Position numbers and translations under genes: made by a program. From WLXB01 sp040221475 (GTDB lineage: Bacteria; Pseudomonadota; Alphaproteobacteria; Rhodospirillales; Rhodospirillaceae): DNA of 64,000 nucleotides. This document shows positions 34,785 through 43,314 of this stretch, piece by piece. The notes under the pieces were generated by a model that saw nothing but the letters and a program-made list of their open reading frames with translations, was not told the origin of the DNA and searched no databases. The DNA is taken from contig JAVKEJ010000036.1 of assembly GCA_040221475.1 (NCBI GenBank), forward strand, positions 124,001 to 188,000. Reading direction: 5' to 3'. The stretch's first letter is position 1. Each line of letters begins with the position of its first letter.

Positions 34785-35219
34785 ATGCATATGGAAGAGT
34801 ACTCAATCGGCCAGCTTTCTGCCGGTAACAATGTTAAAGTGCCAACGATCCGATACTACGAACAAATTGGATTGCTGCCAGAACCCGCTCGCACCAACGG
34901 CAATCAACGGCGCTACAAACAGCATCACCAGCAGCGCCTCGCCTTTATTCGGCATAGTAGGGAGCTCGGATTTTCACTTGAGACGATCCGCGAGTTGCTC
35001 GAGATGTCCGACCACCCAGATCAGTCTTGTGAAGCTGTCGATGCTATTGCCCGACGTGGCTTGGATGAAGTTAAGAACCGCATACGCCGTCTTAATGCTC
35101 TTAAGCGCGAGCTCTCCCGTATGATTGAAGGCTGTGCAGGTGGACAGGTAAGCGATTGTAAAATTATCGAAACGCTAGCAAATGCTTCCCACCAAAAATG
35201 CCTTACTGATAAACATTAG
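34785..35219 (+). CDS. MerR family regulator (CadR/PbrR/ZntR type)
   Basis: A 144-residue regulator starting MHMEEYSIGQLSAGNNVKVP at 34785; the open frame extends upstream through the operator, so that extension is not used. The winged helix is TIRYYEQIGLLPEPART then QRRYKQHHQQRLAFIRHSREL. A dimer helix carries Cys in HPDQSCEAVDAIA; the metal loop has IEGCAGGQVSDC, and one more Cys is at the end (HQKCLTDKH). The Cys positions fit regulators of Zn, Cd or Pb. GGGGAAAGAG precedes the start. It should control the divergent CDF-czc operon. Confidence 0.85.
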   Translation: MHMEEYSIGQLSAGNNVKVPTIRYYEQIGLLPEPARTNGNQRRYKQHHQQRLAFIRHSRELGFSLETIRELLEMSDHPDQSCEAVDAIARRGLDEVKNRIRRLNALKRELSRMIEGCAGGQVSDCKIIETLANASHQKCLTDKH

Positions 35220-35605
35220 CGATTAGTCCGACACAAGCCACTAGCCTGTCTGACACTAAAGTTACGCTGTAGAGTACGCCCGCATCTCTGGCGCTAATCA
35301 ACACAATCTCATTTTATACTCATGTGATTTTTGACATAACGACATGAGTTGATGACCCAGATGATGTATCCACGACTGTCATGAGTTAATCTGCACCAGT
35401 TGGAGGTTCAAATCGTTGGCGTGCAATAAGTTTTATCTGCAGTTTACAACCAACCGGCTGCCTCTAATGTTTTCAATTGGTTAGTAGGCGAGCGCAAGAT
35501 CGAAGAAAAAGGGCTGAAACCCGGCTCGGTATTCGGTTCACAAGAGCCGGACCCGCGTAAGCGCCCTCACCATCTTCCAGACGTGTTCTATCTGACAACT
35601 GGCGA
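35220..35605. other. Intergenic region with a possible decayed coding remnant
   Basis: No complete gene is seen. From about 35438 to 35600 a plus-strand frame reads ASNVFNWLVGERKIEEKGLK then SVFGSQEPDPRKRPHHLPDV, with composition that looks coded but without a start and running against the end of the ImmA gene. It may be the tail of a lost gene at the junction between the metal block and the Ubl block. Family unknown. Confidence 0.25.
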
Positions 35606-36535
35606 TTATTCAGCTGCCCTTGGCATGATAATCGTTTGTGCCGTCAGTGCCTTTTCCGGATAGAGCAGAATCAAAATGTTGTAAGTTGTATCGAAAGCTT
35701 CGGCGACGCATTCATGTGCCTGACCGTTTTGATCCAAAAGTGACAAAGAGGTCGGCCTCGTCATTCTGCGTCCCGGCGGAGGAACGACCGGCCACAATGG
35801 ATGATCAGGAGTGATTACAGTGTCCTGGGGAACGCCGAATTCTGCCGCAAATTTAGGCGACGGTTCAATACGGCGAATAGGTGCGCGTACTCCATCACCC
35901 TCTGCGTATTCGAGCTTTTCAAGCACGTAGACGACGCAAGCCCTGTGGTTCGTCCGCGCAAATTCCCGTGCGGAAGCATATACAGACGCTCCGAATTTCT
36001 TAGCGAGCTTCATCGGCGTCTTGATCTCGAAAGCACAGTCGGCGGCATACTCTGAGAACGTGTTGCCTTTAAAGAGCGCAAAACGGGCAAAGTTATTTGC
36101 TTCGCGCTCAAACTGATCAGCGATACTGGGGGCCAGTGTCTTTTCGCAGTCCTGGAAAAACCGAAACATCTTGCGATGGGTCGGCATGTCGTGGTGAGCT
36201 GTTTCGTGAAGTTTCAGGAAAGTCTGTTTAGATTCAACGACGGTATCGTCAACGTGGATCAGGTTCTCGCCAGCGTCATAAAGTCCGAAAACCTTTGAGA
36301 TAGCGGACTTGATAACGTCTCCCGTTTCAGTGGCTTTACCCTTCAGGTAGGCCAGGATTGCAGCAGGATCGAAGGCGCTATGCGGTGCCACCTGTACGTT
36401 AGCAGCATCCAGAATGTCCTCGATTGGTACGGGGAAAGTATCCCAGGCATCGGCACGATCAAGGAGGCGCCGCGCCCTCTCTTCGACGGCGTGGAGATCA
36501 TTTGGATCGAGACTACTGTCGTCAGGTTTTGTCAC
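35606..36535 (-). CDS. ImmA/IrrE family metallo-endopeptidase
   Basis: A 309-residue protein with the zinc-protease motif KLHETAHHDM (HExxH) and a preceding NLIHVDDTVVESKQTF, typical of ImmA/IrrE. Downstream glutamates in EREANNFARFALF supply the third ligand region. The C-terminal half (residues about 200-309) is an extra domain with DQNGQAHECVAEAFDTTYNI and no name that I know. It overlaps the upstream XRE gene by 14 bases, the standard toxin/antitoxin-like or phage-induction pairing in which ImmA cleaves the repressor. The pair is divergent from the Ubl operon, suggesting regulation of it. Confidence 0.82.
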   Translation of the reverse strand: MTKPDDSSLDPNDLHAVEERARRLLDRADAWDTFPVPIEDILDAANVQVAPHSAFDPAAILAYLKGKATETGDVIKSAISKVFGLYDAGENLIHVDDTVVESKQTFLKLHETAHHDMPTHRKMFRFFQDCEKTLAPSIADQFEREANNFARFALFKGNTFSEYAADCAFEIKTPMKLAKKFGASVYASAREFARTNHRACVVYVLEKLEYAEGDGVRAPIRRIEPSPKFAAEFGVPQDTVITPDHPLWPVVPPPGRRMTRPTSLSLLDQNGQAHECVAEAFDTTYNILILLYPEKALTAQTIIMPRAAE

Positions 36536-36887
36536 CTCGCCCCTTCCTGCTGCGTAAGAATTGGAGAAACTCGATAAGCTCGCTTTCTTCTTCCTCTGTC
36601 AGGTTGAACTCGGCGAAGGTTGCCACGCGTCCATGCCGCTCACCTTCTTCACGCTTTTTTGCTGGTACAAAAAAACCTGCCATATCCATCAGGTTTTCAA
36701 AGCTGATTCCGTATATTTCCGCCAGCGTGTGAAGGATATTTGGGGACGGCTTTCGGATTTTGTCGTTCTCGATCTGGCTTAAATAGGCGTTCGACACCTG
36801 CTTATTCGTCGCCTCTTCGACTTCGCGAAGGGTCATTTTCCGATCATTCCGAATTGTCGCCAGATATTGTCCTAATGTTTGCTTCAC
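36522..36887 (-). CDS. XRE family transcriptional regulator
   Basis: The GTG at 36887 has GGTAGGAG just upstream and starts VKQTLGQYLATIRNDRK, followed by a lambda-type helix-turn-helix (LREVEEATNKQVSNAYLSQI), ENDKIRKPSPNILHTLAEIY and a tail ending RKGRGDKT; about 121 residues. An open frame reaches 36926. It overlaps immA. It is divergent from the Ubl operon with about 195 bases between starts, a good place for a repressor. The regulated promoter and the inducing signal are unknown. Confidence 0.8.
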   Translation of the reverse strand: MKQTLGQYLATIRNDRKMTLREVEEATNKQVSNAYLSQIENDKIRKPSPNILHTLAEIYGISFENLMDMAGFFVPAKKREEGERHGRVATFAEFNLTEEEESELIEFLQFLRSRKGRGDKT

Positions 36888-37081
36888 GGCGCTCCTACCA
36901 GTAGCGAAAGAATGCGTCAACGCCACTTCTTCTAAGCATCTGATTCCGCGCTGGTTATGACGCCAAACGCTACTTTGGTCAAGCGCGCTAATATTTTGCT
37001 TGATAAACTTCGCATGCTATGTCTTACTGAACGTACAGGCAGGCGGTGGTAGCCTGCTCCACAGAATGCAGAGGAATGAAA

Positions 37082-37423
37082 ATGACGGATAATGTTGGAG
37101 CTCATCAGAGCGAACCCGGGGTCGAGGCCGTTCTCAATGATATCATTGACCTCGCAGACTACGCGAAGGCGGGCAAGGCCCCTCCTCTTGCCAAGGGATA
37201 TCGCCTGAAAGTCAATGGGGAATCATACGTCGTCCACGACCCAATCGTTACGGGTCGCGAGATTCTGACGCTGGCTGGCCTGCTTCCGGCCGAGGACTAC
37301 ACCTTGCGTGTGAAGTTCACGGGCGAACGGCCGAAAAAAGTCGGACTCAATGAAGAACTCGACCTTCGTCATCGCGGCGTCGAGAAGTTCAAGGCCCTGC
37401 CGCGGGACCAGACCGAGGGTTAA
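37082..37423 (+). CDS. Ubiquitin-like modifier with multiubiquitin domain
   Basis: The 113-residue protein has an N-terminal helical part (VLNDIIDLADYAKAGKAPPL) and a beta-grasp domain from about residue 40: YRLKVNGESYVVHDPIVTGRE, LTLAGLLPAEDYTLRVKF, and LNEELDLRHRGVEKFKAL. This fits the multiubiquitin (PF14452-like) domain as I know it. The chain ends RDQTEG, with a single terminal Gly rather than GG. The ATG at 37082 has GAGGA seven bases before it; ATG at 37076 is an alternative. It opens an operon with E2, JAB-E1 and DUF6527 genes. Only one Ubl domain is present. Confidence 0.75.
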   Translation: MTDNVGAHQSEPGVEAVLNDIIDLADYAKAGKAPPLAKGYRLKVNGESYVVHDPIVTGREILTLAGLLPAEDYTLRVKFTGERPKKVGLNEELDLRHRGVEKFKALPRDQTEG

Positions 37424-37426
37424 GCA

Positions 37427-37837
37427 ATGAAGAACCGTCGCGATTTTGATCTATTGCCCGAAGATGAGGAATTTCTCGATCACTATGGCCTTCACTGGGA
37501 GACCATCATTGATGGCTCCCAGTGGGTCTTGATTCATGGTTTTCCGGTTCCCGATGGATACAACCACGCCACTGTAACGGTCGCGATCCGCCTGGAGACA
37601 GGCTATCCTGATACGGCGTTGGATATGGTATATTTCTTTCCTGCGCTAGCCCGAAAGGACGGGTGCGCGATCAATGCGACAAACGCTAAGCAAGTGATTA
37701 ACGGCCAGAAATTCCAGAGGTGGTCTAGGCATCGGACACCTGCCAACCCATGGAAGGCAGGCTTCGACAGCCTCGGAACGCACATCATTCTGGTTGAGGA
37801 TTGGCTGGATCGGGAGTTTGAAAAATGCCTGGCCTAG
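37427..37837 (+). CDS. Prokaryotic E2-like conjugating protein
   Basis: A 136-residue protein of the prokaryotic E2 'family E' type. Recognisable parts are PEDEEFLDHYGLHWETI, a flap-like segment GYNHATVTVAIRLETGYPDT, MVYFFPAL, and the core FQRWSRHRTPANPWKAGFDS followed by LGTHIILVEDWL. In canonical E2s a Cys lies shortly after HPN; here the matching loop carries Ser in WSRHR. The two cysteines present (DGCAIN and FEKCLA) are outside it. The start is 3 bases after the Ubl stop and the stop overlaps the E1 gene by 13 bases, so the genes are co-translated. Confidence 0.7.
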   Translation: MKNRRDFDLLPEDEEFLDHYGLHWETIIDGSQWVLIHGFPVPDGYNHATVTVAIRLETGYPDTALDMVYFFPALARKDGCAINATNAKQVINGQKFQRWSRHRTPANPWKAGFDSLGTHIILVEDWLDREFEKCLA

Positions 37838-39252
37838 ACAACCGCCCCGTCACCTTGTCGCTGACGGGCGACCAACACCATTCATTAAAAAGTTTCTTGT
37901 TTTCCGGCGACGGCGCAGAGTCAGTCGCCATTCTCCTTTGCGGACAGCGCGACGGTAATCGCCGCTTCAGATTGCTGGTGCGCGAACTCCACCCGATCCC
38001 TGAAAGCTCTTATACGGCGAGGACGCCGACGCGCGTGATATGGCAAACTGAGAGTATCGAACCGCTGCTCGACCGCGCTGCCGCCGAAGGCCTCTCCGTG
38101 ATCAAGGTTCATTCGCATCCCTGCGGCTGTCCGGATTTCTCTGCATGTGACGATGAAAGCGATGAAAAGCTCCTTCCCACGCTCAGGGGGTGGGTAGAGG
38201 CCGACATTCCGCACGGAAGCATCGTGATGTTGCCGGATGGCCAGATGTTCGGACGCATTTGGGGCCGCGATAAATGTTTTCAGCCGATCGAATGCATTAA
38301 CGTCGTCGGCGATGACCTGCACTACTGGTATAACGGGTCAAACGGAGAAGCCCTTCCCGGATTTGTTGCGTCTCATGCGCAGGCCTTCGATGTTGGCACG
38401 ATCGAACGATTGCAGCGGCTGTCTATTGCTGTGATCGGGGCCTCCGGCACAGGCAGCCCTACGGTCGAACAATTGATGCGGCTCGGCGCTGGTGAGATCG
38501 TGACCGTCGATGACGACATCATGGAGGACAGGAACGTCAACCGGATACTGAACTCCACATCTGGAGACGCTGAACAGCAACGTCCAAAGGTCGATGTCAT
38601 CGGGGATGCCATCAACCGTGCAGGTCTAGGAACGCGCGTTATCCGCCTGAAAGGTAATCTTTGGGAACCGGATATCGTGCGTACCGTCGCCGAATGTGAC
38701 GTCGTTTTCGGCTGCATGGATAGTATCGACGGGCGGTATCTGCTGAACACCCTCGCGACCTTTTACACCCAGCCCTATTTCGATATTGGTGTGCGTCTGG
38801 ATACGGTTCGCGACAGCCCTGAGAAAGGTAAAATCCGCGAAGTTTGCGGCACTGTAAATTATCTCCAGCCCGGGCGCTCCAGTCTGATGAGTCGGGGCCT
38901 GTTCACGATGAAACAGGTCGCGGAAGCAGGGCTGAGGCGGCATGATCTCTCCGCTCATGAGCGGCAGGTAAAGGACGGCTATATTACGGGCGCTGAAAAC
39001 CACAGGCCTGCCGTGATCAGTGTCAACATGTACGCTTCATCCCTCGCCGTGAACGATTTTCTCGCGCGTCTTCACCCCTATCGCGAAGAACCAAACAGCG
39101 AATATGCGGCAATAGAATTCAGTCTCGCTAGCATGGAATTAATGCCCGACCCTGAAGAAGGTCAGTGCGATATCCTCGCGCGACATGTCGGCAAGGGCGA
39201 CGTGACACCTCTGCTCCGCCAGATGGAACTGGCTGAAAGGCGGGTCGCATGA
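37825..39252 (+). CDS. JAB/JAMM-ThiF fusion (E1-like activating enzyme with deubiquitinase domain)
   Basis: A 475-residue protein joining two activities. Residues about 1-170 carry a JAMM isopeptidase motif, IKVHSHPCGCPDFSACDDES (HxH, seven residues, SxxD), with Glu at the strand before it (RELHPIPE). Residues about 190-440 are a ThiF/E1 adenylation domain: IAVIGASGTGSPTVEQLMRL, then VTVDDDIMEDRNVNR, a Walker-like loop, and DVVFGCMDSIDGRYLLN. The catalytic Cys of canonical E1s follows the PG loop as in PG-x-x-x-CL-x-C; here PGRSSLMSRGL has Ser and Leu. Thus adenylation seems intact, thioester formation doubtful. It overlaps DUF6527 by 4 bases. Confidence 0.78.
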   Translation: MPGLDNRPVTLSLTGDQHHSLKSFLFSGDGAESVAILLCGQRDGNRRFRLLVRELHPIPESSYTARTPTRVIWQTESIEPLLDRAAAEGLSVIKVHSHPCGCPDFSACDDESDEKLLPTLRGWVEADIPHGSIVMLPDGQMFGRIWGRDKCFQPIECINVVGDDLHYWYNGSNGEALPGFVASHAQAFDVGTIERLQRLSIAVIGASGTGSPTVEQLMRLGAGEIVTVDDDIMEDRNVNRILNSTSGDAEQQRPKVDVIGDAINRAGLGTRVIRLKGNLWEPDIVRTVAECDVVFGCMDSIDGRYLLNTLATFYTQPYFDIGVRLDTVRDSPEKGKIREVCGTVNYLQPGRSSLMSRGLFTMKQVAEAGLRRHDLSAHERQVKDGYITGAENHRPAVISVNMYASSLAVNDFLARLHPYREEPNSEYAAIEFSLASMELMPDPEEGQCDILARHVGKGDVTPLLRQMELAERRVA

Positions 39253-39602
39253 AGTGGCTAAGAAATATCTTCTCGCGCTGTCGAGCGGCGTTTTATAGAT
39301 GGTTCGTTCCACCATATCGAACGAAGGTGGTCGAGGAATCACTGCCGAAAGTGCTTAATCGAAAAACGCTCTATGTCGTCGAGGAAGACGGGCATCGGGA
39401 ACAGGCTGCCTTGATCTGCCCATGCGGCTGCACACGCATACTACACATGAACCTTCTGCCGGATGAACGACCCTGCTGGGCCTTGACCATGCATAAAAAT
39501 GGTACGTCGACCCTGCATCCTTCCGTATGGCGAAAGAAAGATTGCCACTCACATTTCTGGTTTCGGCGCGGGCGCGTGATCTGGTGTAAAACTCAGCTCT
39601 GA
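39249..39602 (+). CDS. DUF6527 family zinc-site protein of the Ubl operon
   Basis: The last gene of the Ubl operon, 117 residues, start overlapping the E1 stop by 4 bases. The N terminus is basic (KWLRNIFSRCRAAFYRWFV). The core contains ICPCGCTRILHMNLLPDERP and a later KKDCHSHFWFRRGRVIWC, in which CPCGC with DCHSHFW and the final Cys can form a zinc site of treble-clef type. DUF6527 proteins accompany E1/E2/Ubl genes, and I recall a report that one acts as a peptidase on the Ubl; that is from memory and not checked. It may process or remove the modifier. Confidence 0.65.
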   Translation: MKWLRNIFSRCRAAFYRWFVPPYRTKVVEESLPKVLNRKTLYVVEEDGHREQAALICPCGCTRILHMNLLPDERPCWALTMHKNGTSTLHPSVWRKKDCHSHFWFRRGRVIWCKTQL

Positions 39603-40224
39603 TCAGCATAAATGATCGGAGTAGGCTTAAGCCTAGTGCAGATTTTTCTGTAAATAGCCACGTTCCATGCGGCATGTGGTCTTACGTTAAGAGATTGAAG
39701 TTAACTTTGTTGACGCTTCAAAAGGCTTCAACTTTTCATGACATTCCCATACTCATGGCAAAATGCTGAAAAAACCATGAGTTTGCCGGGGTCCGGGCAA
39801 CTTTTTGTGCTGCACTCGCTGTCACTTAACCGAAAAATTGCAAATAACGGAGGCTTCTACATTCTTGTGGGCTGCATATGCTTGGAGGTGTTTGGTCGCT
39901 ACATTCTGGCTTTGTCGCGCCAACACACTAGCAATCCAATATACTCGCCGATACTATTTTGGTGAATATGTCGTCAACCATGTCAACCTGCCAAAATCTT
40001 TTGCAAACTAGCGAAGTCCCGCGCCTTCGTTACCCGTATTGGGAAAAGCGCCAGGGAGGACCCGTAAGCCGCGAGATTGGCTAACTTGCTAAGGAATTGC
40101 GAACTTGGGAGTCCTGGGACGTCATGTACGGGGACCCTTGTTGTTTAATTGGTAGGGAATTTAAGATCTATTATAGTTTGAGTCCCAACTGTCCCAATAT
40201 CCCAAAAACCAATCTCGAAGCTCT
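39603..40224. other. Intergenic region between the Ubl operon and the helicase gene
   Basis: No gene is supported in these 622 bases. A 75-codon plus-strand frame (39738-39965) lacks a ribosome binding site and family resemblance. TAGGCTTAAGCCTA at 39622-39635 is a perfect 14-base palindrome just after DUF6527 and could be part of a terminator or binding site, though no T-run follows. The rest looks noncoding and AT-rich to 39,970, then GC-richer. Confidence 0.4.
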
Positions 40225-41667
40225 TTATTCGGCAAACTCAAGGTCAACATAGTAGTAGGTGTTGGATTTTTGTTTCTCATACCCTTTGGCCGTCATGGTG
40301 ACCCCAAAAGCTGATCGGCCTACGGGTCTGATCTCGTTTTCCCCGCACCACAAAACGTACTTTTTGTACAACGCAGTCGATCCGATACGCGCACCAGTCT
40401 TTGGCCGGGTCCAGAGATTTAGGAATTCTCCAATGGGATCAGATTCGTCGCGATAAACCTGGGTTTGCTCTAAGATAGATGCTGGGATACATAGCCCCTC
40501 CTCTTGCCACAACCTATATCCGTCCAGCATCCAGTTGAGAATTCCTGAGCTGTTGGCTTCCAATGTCTTTTCCAGATTTGGATCTCTGTCCTTTTCATCG
40601 ATTTTCACAGGGAAATTTACAATAATCATCCGCCTCCATATGCCATCGTCCTGACCGCGGATGATCGGTTTGTTGTTCACCGAAGTGGTCAATTTGAACT
40701 CAGGCTCAAACTCAAAGAATGCCTGGTGAAGGTGACGGGCGAGAATGGGTTCGCCCCCAGTTAATGACTTTATGAGGCTTTCTGACAGAACGGCAGACTG
40801 ATCGACTTCAGACGTAAATACGGCTCTCTTTCCTTTCAATCTTGCAATATCAGGCGAGGCGTCAGCTCCTCCTCTCCTGTCATTCTTAAGCAGAGATGAA
40901 AATCCCATGACGGTTGCGTACGATCCAAGTGTCTTTCGAACGGCATTCGCTAACGTCGATTTACCATTGGCTCCTGAACCGGAGAACATAACCAAACGTT
41001 GCTCATTCATTTCTCCCGTGAGCGCAAGGCCAAACCAGCGCTGCAGAAATGCACGCACCTCTGCATCTGGCTGTATCGATTTCAAAAAAGTGGTGAATAC
41101 TTCCTGAGACGCATTGGGTTCGTAGCGCACTTCGGCGATCTTAGTCACAAGGCGCTTGGGTTGATGAGGCAATAGCTCGAAGTCTGGACCCTGACGCAAA
41201 TCTATCATCCCGTTTTGTAGATTTAATAGGTATGGGTCGGCGTCGAGCTGCTCTGGATGCACTTCGAGGTGCGCTTGCGCCAGCTCCCGCATGGCACGTA
41301 TGCGGTTACTTTGTCCGGAAGCAACGGCCCAATCTCTATGTTTCCGGACTCTTTTCCGGAGTTCTTCCTCTGTTTCTAACGGTTGTTTGGTGCCTGAATC
41401 ACGACGAGGTCCGGCTGCTGTCATAGCCTTAGCCTCGCCCTTAATCGCCTTCGCCGTTTCTTCGCATTTGATTGTAACGAACGACTTGCCTGCTTTGTCC
41501 GACCAGTCTTTGCCCGTCCAGGCGATCCATCCGATATCTTTGCAGTACTTAGTGATGTCGCCGTATCGCGCGACAAAGCGCTCCGCATTGCCGACATCAT
41601 TGTGTGGAATAGTGGAAAGGTGAAGGTCCAGATTCTCTGTAGAGTCAGTTGTGTTCTGATTAGGCAT
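40225..41667 (-). CDS. P4/D5-type phage or plasmid SF3 helicase
   Basis: A 480-residue replication protein of the D5/P4 family. The N-terminal part carries D5_N-like sequence (LNLQNGMIDLRQGPDFELLP). The SF3 ATPase has Walker A GSGANGKSTLANAVRKTLGS, a Walker B-like KRAVFTSEVDQ, and motif C/arginine finger region TTSVNNKPIIRG then DDGIWRRMIIVNFP. The C terminus has a winged-helix-like end (FLNLWTRPKTGARIGSTALY). No primase domain is fused. It marks the mobile-element module and would drive replication of an integrated satellite or ICE. Confidence 0.85.
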   Translation of the reverse strand: MPNQNTTDSTENLDLHLSTIPHNDVGNAERFVARYGDITKYCKDIGWIAWTGKDWSDKAGKSFVTIKCEETAKAIKGEAKAMTAAGPRRDSGTKQPLETEEELRKRVRKHRDWAVASGQSNRIRAMRELAQAHLEVHPEQLDADPYLLNLQNGMIDLRQGPDFELLPHQPKRLVTKIAEVRYEPNASQEVFTTFLKSIQPDAEVRAFLQRWFGLALTGEMNEQRLVMFSGSGANGKSTLANAVRKTLGSYATVMGFSSLLKNDRRGGADASPDIARLKGKRAVFTSEVDQSAVLSESLIKSLTGGEPILARHLHQAFFEFEPEFKLTTSVNNKPIIRGQDDGIWRRMIIVNFPVKIDEKDRDPNLEKTLEANSSGILNWMLDGYRLWQEEGLCIPASILEQTQVYRDESDPIGEFLNLWTRPKTGARIGSTALYKKYVLWCGENEIRPVGRSAFGVTMTAKGYEKQKSNTYYYVDLEFAE

Positions 41668-41758
41668 GAATGCCTCCTCTTTGATTTAAGAGGAGACGGT
41701 TATTAAGCCTAAAGATATTGAGTTTCAGTTCTGGAAGCGACGTACAAAGGCGGAAGTT

Positions 41759-42667
41759 CTATGACGACTTCGGTGTGTCGGGTTTACGACCGGTTGACAT
41801 CTCAGCTAGAATATCCTGCTTCTCGCTTTCAAGTTCAAATATTCTTGAGTTGATATCTACGTCAACAGATACCCCTGTACAACGCTCAAGATTTAGTCGG
41901 GCTTCTTGCATTTCATCAATCGAGGCCAACAACTCCATAAGACGGACGTGCAGCTTCGGGATCCTCGTCACTTGAGCCTCAAGAGAATCCCCCTCGTCAG
42001 GGTTCTTACCGGTTGCATATTCATGTACGGCATTGACGAAACGGTGGTAGGGACCGCCGCGCGTGCCAGTTGGATCGTCCTCGGCCGTCTTATTCATCAG
42101 GTCAAAGCAGCGGCTTGCAAGCCACCATTTCGGAGAGGGTTGTGTGCTACTTAGGAGTGTTTGCTTTCCACCTTTACTCATGGATTCTCGATACCCGGGT
42201 ATCATCAAGAATGGATTTTCTAAGCAAAATTTAACAAGTCCTTCTAAGCCAAGAAGCCGCTCCTCGATATAGATTTCATCTTCAAGTCTCTCGGTTCCAT
42301 CTGATGGAAACGGTCTCAAGTCGTTACTCAAAAGGGATCCGAGTTGCAGCACCCCAAAGTCATTGCTAGCGCGATTCATCGCTTCAAGTGTGTATGCATC
42401 CAGGTCTTCTAATGCAGTCCTAAGTACTTTCGCTTTGTTCGCAATGTCTTTGAGTCGTTTTTCAACGTCGGCAAGCGTTGGAGCCTTTTCCCATACTTTT
42501 TTGCGTTGTAAATATTCAACGGTGATGCCAGAGACCCGCTCTCTGGCGTTATCGCGATCCTCTGCCCCGAGGATGTCTAGTGCTTGGTCCAACAAATCAT
42601 CAGACCCCTTCGGCAATACGGGGTAGTCATTCGTGCTGTCTGCCCATTCTCGTGAGTCTCTTGCCAT
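41759..42667 (-). CDS. Hypothetical coiled-coil protein of the mobile element
   Basis: About 302 residues from the ATG at 42667, preceded by GGGGCGAAG. The chain is Glu/Asp/Lys-rich with predicted helical segments, for example ADVEKRLKDIANKAKVLRTA near the N terminus and IDEMQEARLNLERC and SRIFELESEKQDIL near the C terminus, which look like coiled coils. The middle has a Trp pair (SPKWWLASRCFDLMN). No signal peptide or known domain is visible. It is encoded upstream of the helicase on the same strand (91-base gap with an inverted repeat at 41671-41694), so a role in element maintenance is inferred. Confidence 0.55.
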   Translation of the reverse strand: MARDSREWADSTNDYPVLPKGSDDLLDQALDILGAEDRDNARERVSGITVEYLQRKKVWEKAPTLADVEKRLKDIANKAKVLRTALEDLDAYTLEAMNRASNDFGVLQLGSLLSNDLRPFPSDGTERLEDEIYIEERLLGLEGLVKFCLENPFLMIPGYRESMSKGGKQTLLSSTQPSPKWWLASRCFDLMNKTAEDDPTGTRGGPYHRFVNAVHEYATGKNPDEGDSLEAQVTRIPKLHVRLMELLASIDEMQEARLNLERCTGVSVDVDINSRIFELESEKQDILAEMSTGRKPDTPKSS

Positions 42668-42870
42668 ATACGCACTTCGCCCCGTCAAAATTAATCTGTC
42701 AACCGGCCTGCCAACTGAACAACGCCTCGGTCATGAAACCGGCATTGTTCCCGCCTTGTTCCAGAACTGTCCTTTTTGAAGCGCCTTGATATCTATGAAT
42801 TCGCTGAATTCCTTCAGAAATCCGCGAATTCAGCTCCAAATTCCCACTGAAAGACGCTACGGACAGACTG

Positions 42871-43314
42871 ATGACAGACCAGATTCGATTGATGACCCTT
42901 AAAGAAGCCGCTACCCGCCTCGACCCCAACGGGACTCTTGGGCTAAGCGCAAGGAGCTTGAGAACGGAAGTTGAGCGCGGTCGCCTTGTCGACATACGCA
43001 TCGCCGGCAAACAGTTCGTTTCAGAACAAGACTTGATGGAATTCATCCAAAGAGCACGCCGAAACCCCCAACCCCAAAAGGAGCCAATTACATGGGCAGA
43101 CCCAATACGGGCCCAAAGCTTGTCTTCGAAAAACAGAAGGGAAACAACAAAGGACGGTATTACATCCGTTGGACAGAAGGACGGCAGAAACGCCAGCGTT
43201 CAACTGGCACGTCTAACCGCGAGGAAGCTGAGAACGAGCTGCAAATCTTCCTCGCACAACGCGCCAGGAAGAGGCGCGGACAAATTGGGCCCAGCGATCC
43301 TAATGAAATCCTAA
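42871..43314 (+). CDS. Excisionase-like HTH protein overlapping the integrase gene
   Basis: The N-terminal 60 residues form a MerR/Xis-like winged helix: LMTLKEAATRLDPNGTLGLS, ARSLRTEVERGRLVDIRIAG, KQFVSEQDLMEFIQRA. After about residue 72 the sequence turns into low-homology Ser/Arg-rich text because it runs in the -1 frame of the recombinase gene for about 220 bases. The true product may end earlier by frameshift, or the overlap may be genuine. It would control excision or its own recombinase. The helicase block is divergent from it. Confidence 0.6.
   Translation: MTDQIRLMTLKEAATRLDPNGTLGLSARSLRTEVERGRLVDIRIAGKQFVSEQDLMEFIQRARRNPQPQKEPITWADPIRAQSLSSKNRRETTKDGITSVGQKDGRNASVQLARLTARKLRTSCKSSSHNAPGRGADKLGPAILMKS

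Noticed and set aside
39738..39965. 75-codon frame after DUF6527
   Set aside because: Composition looks random, no start signal, no recognised domain.
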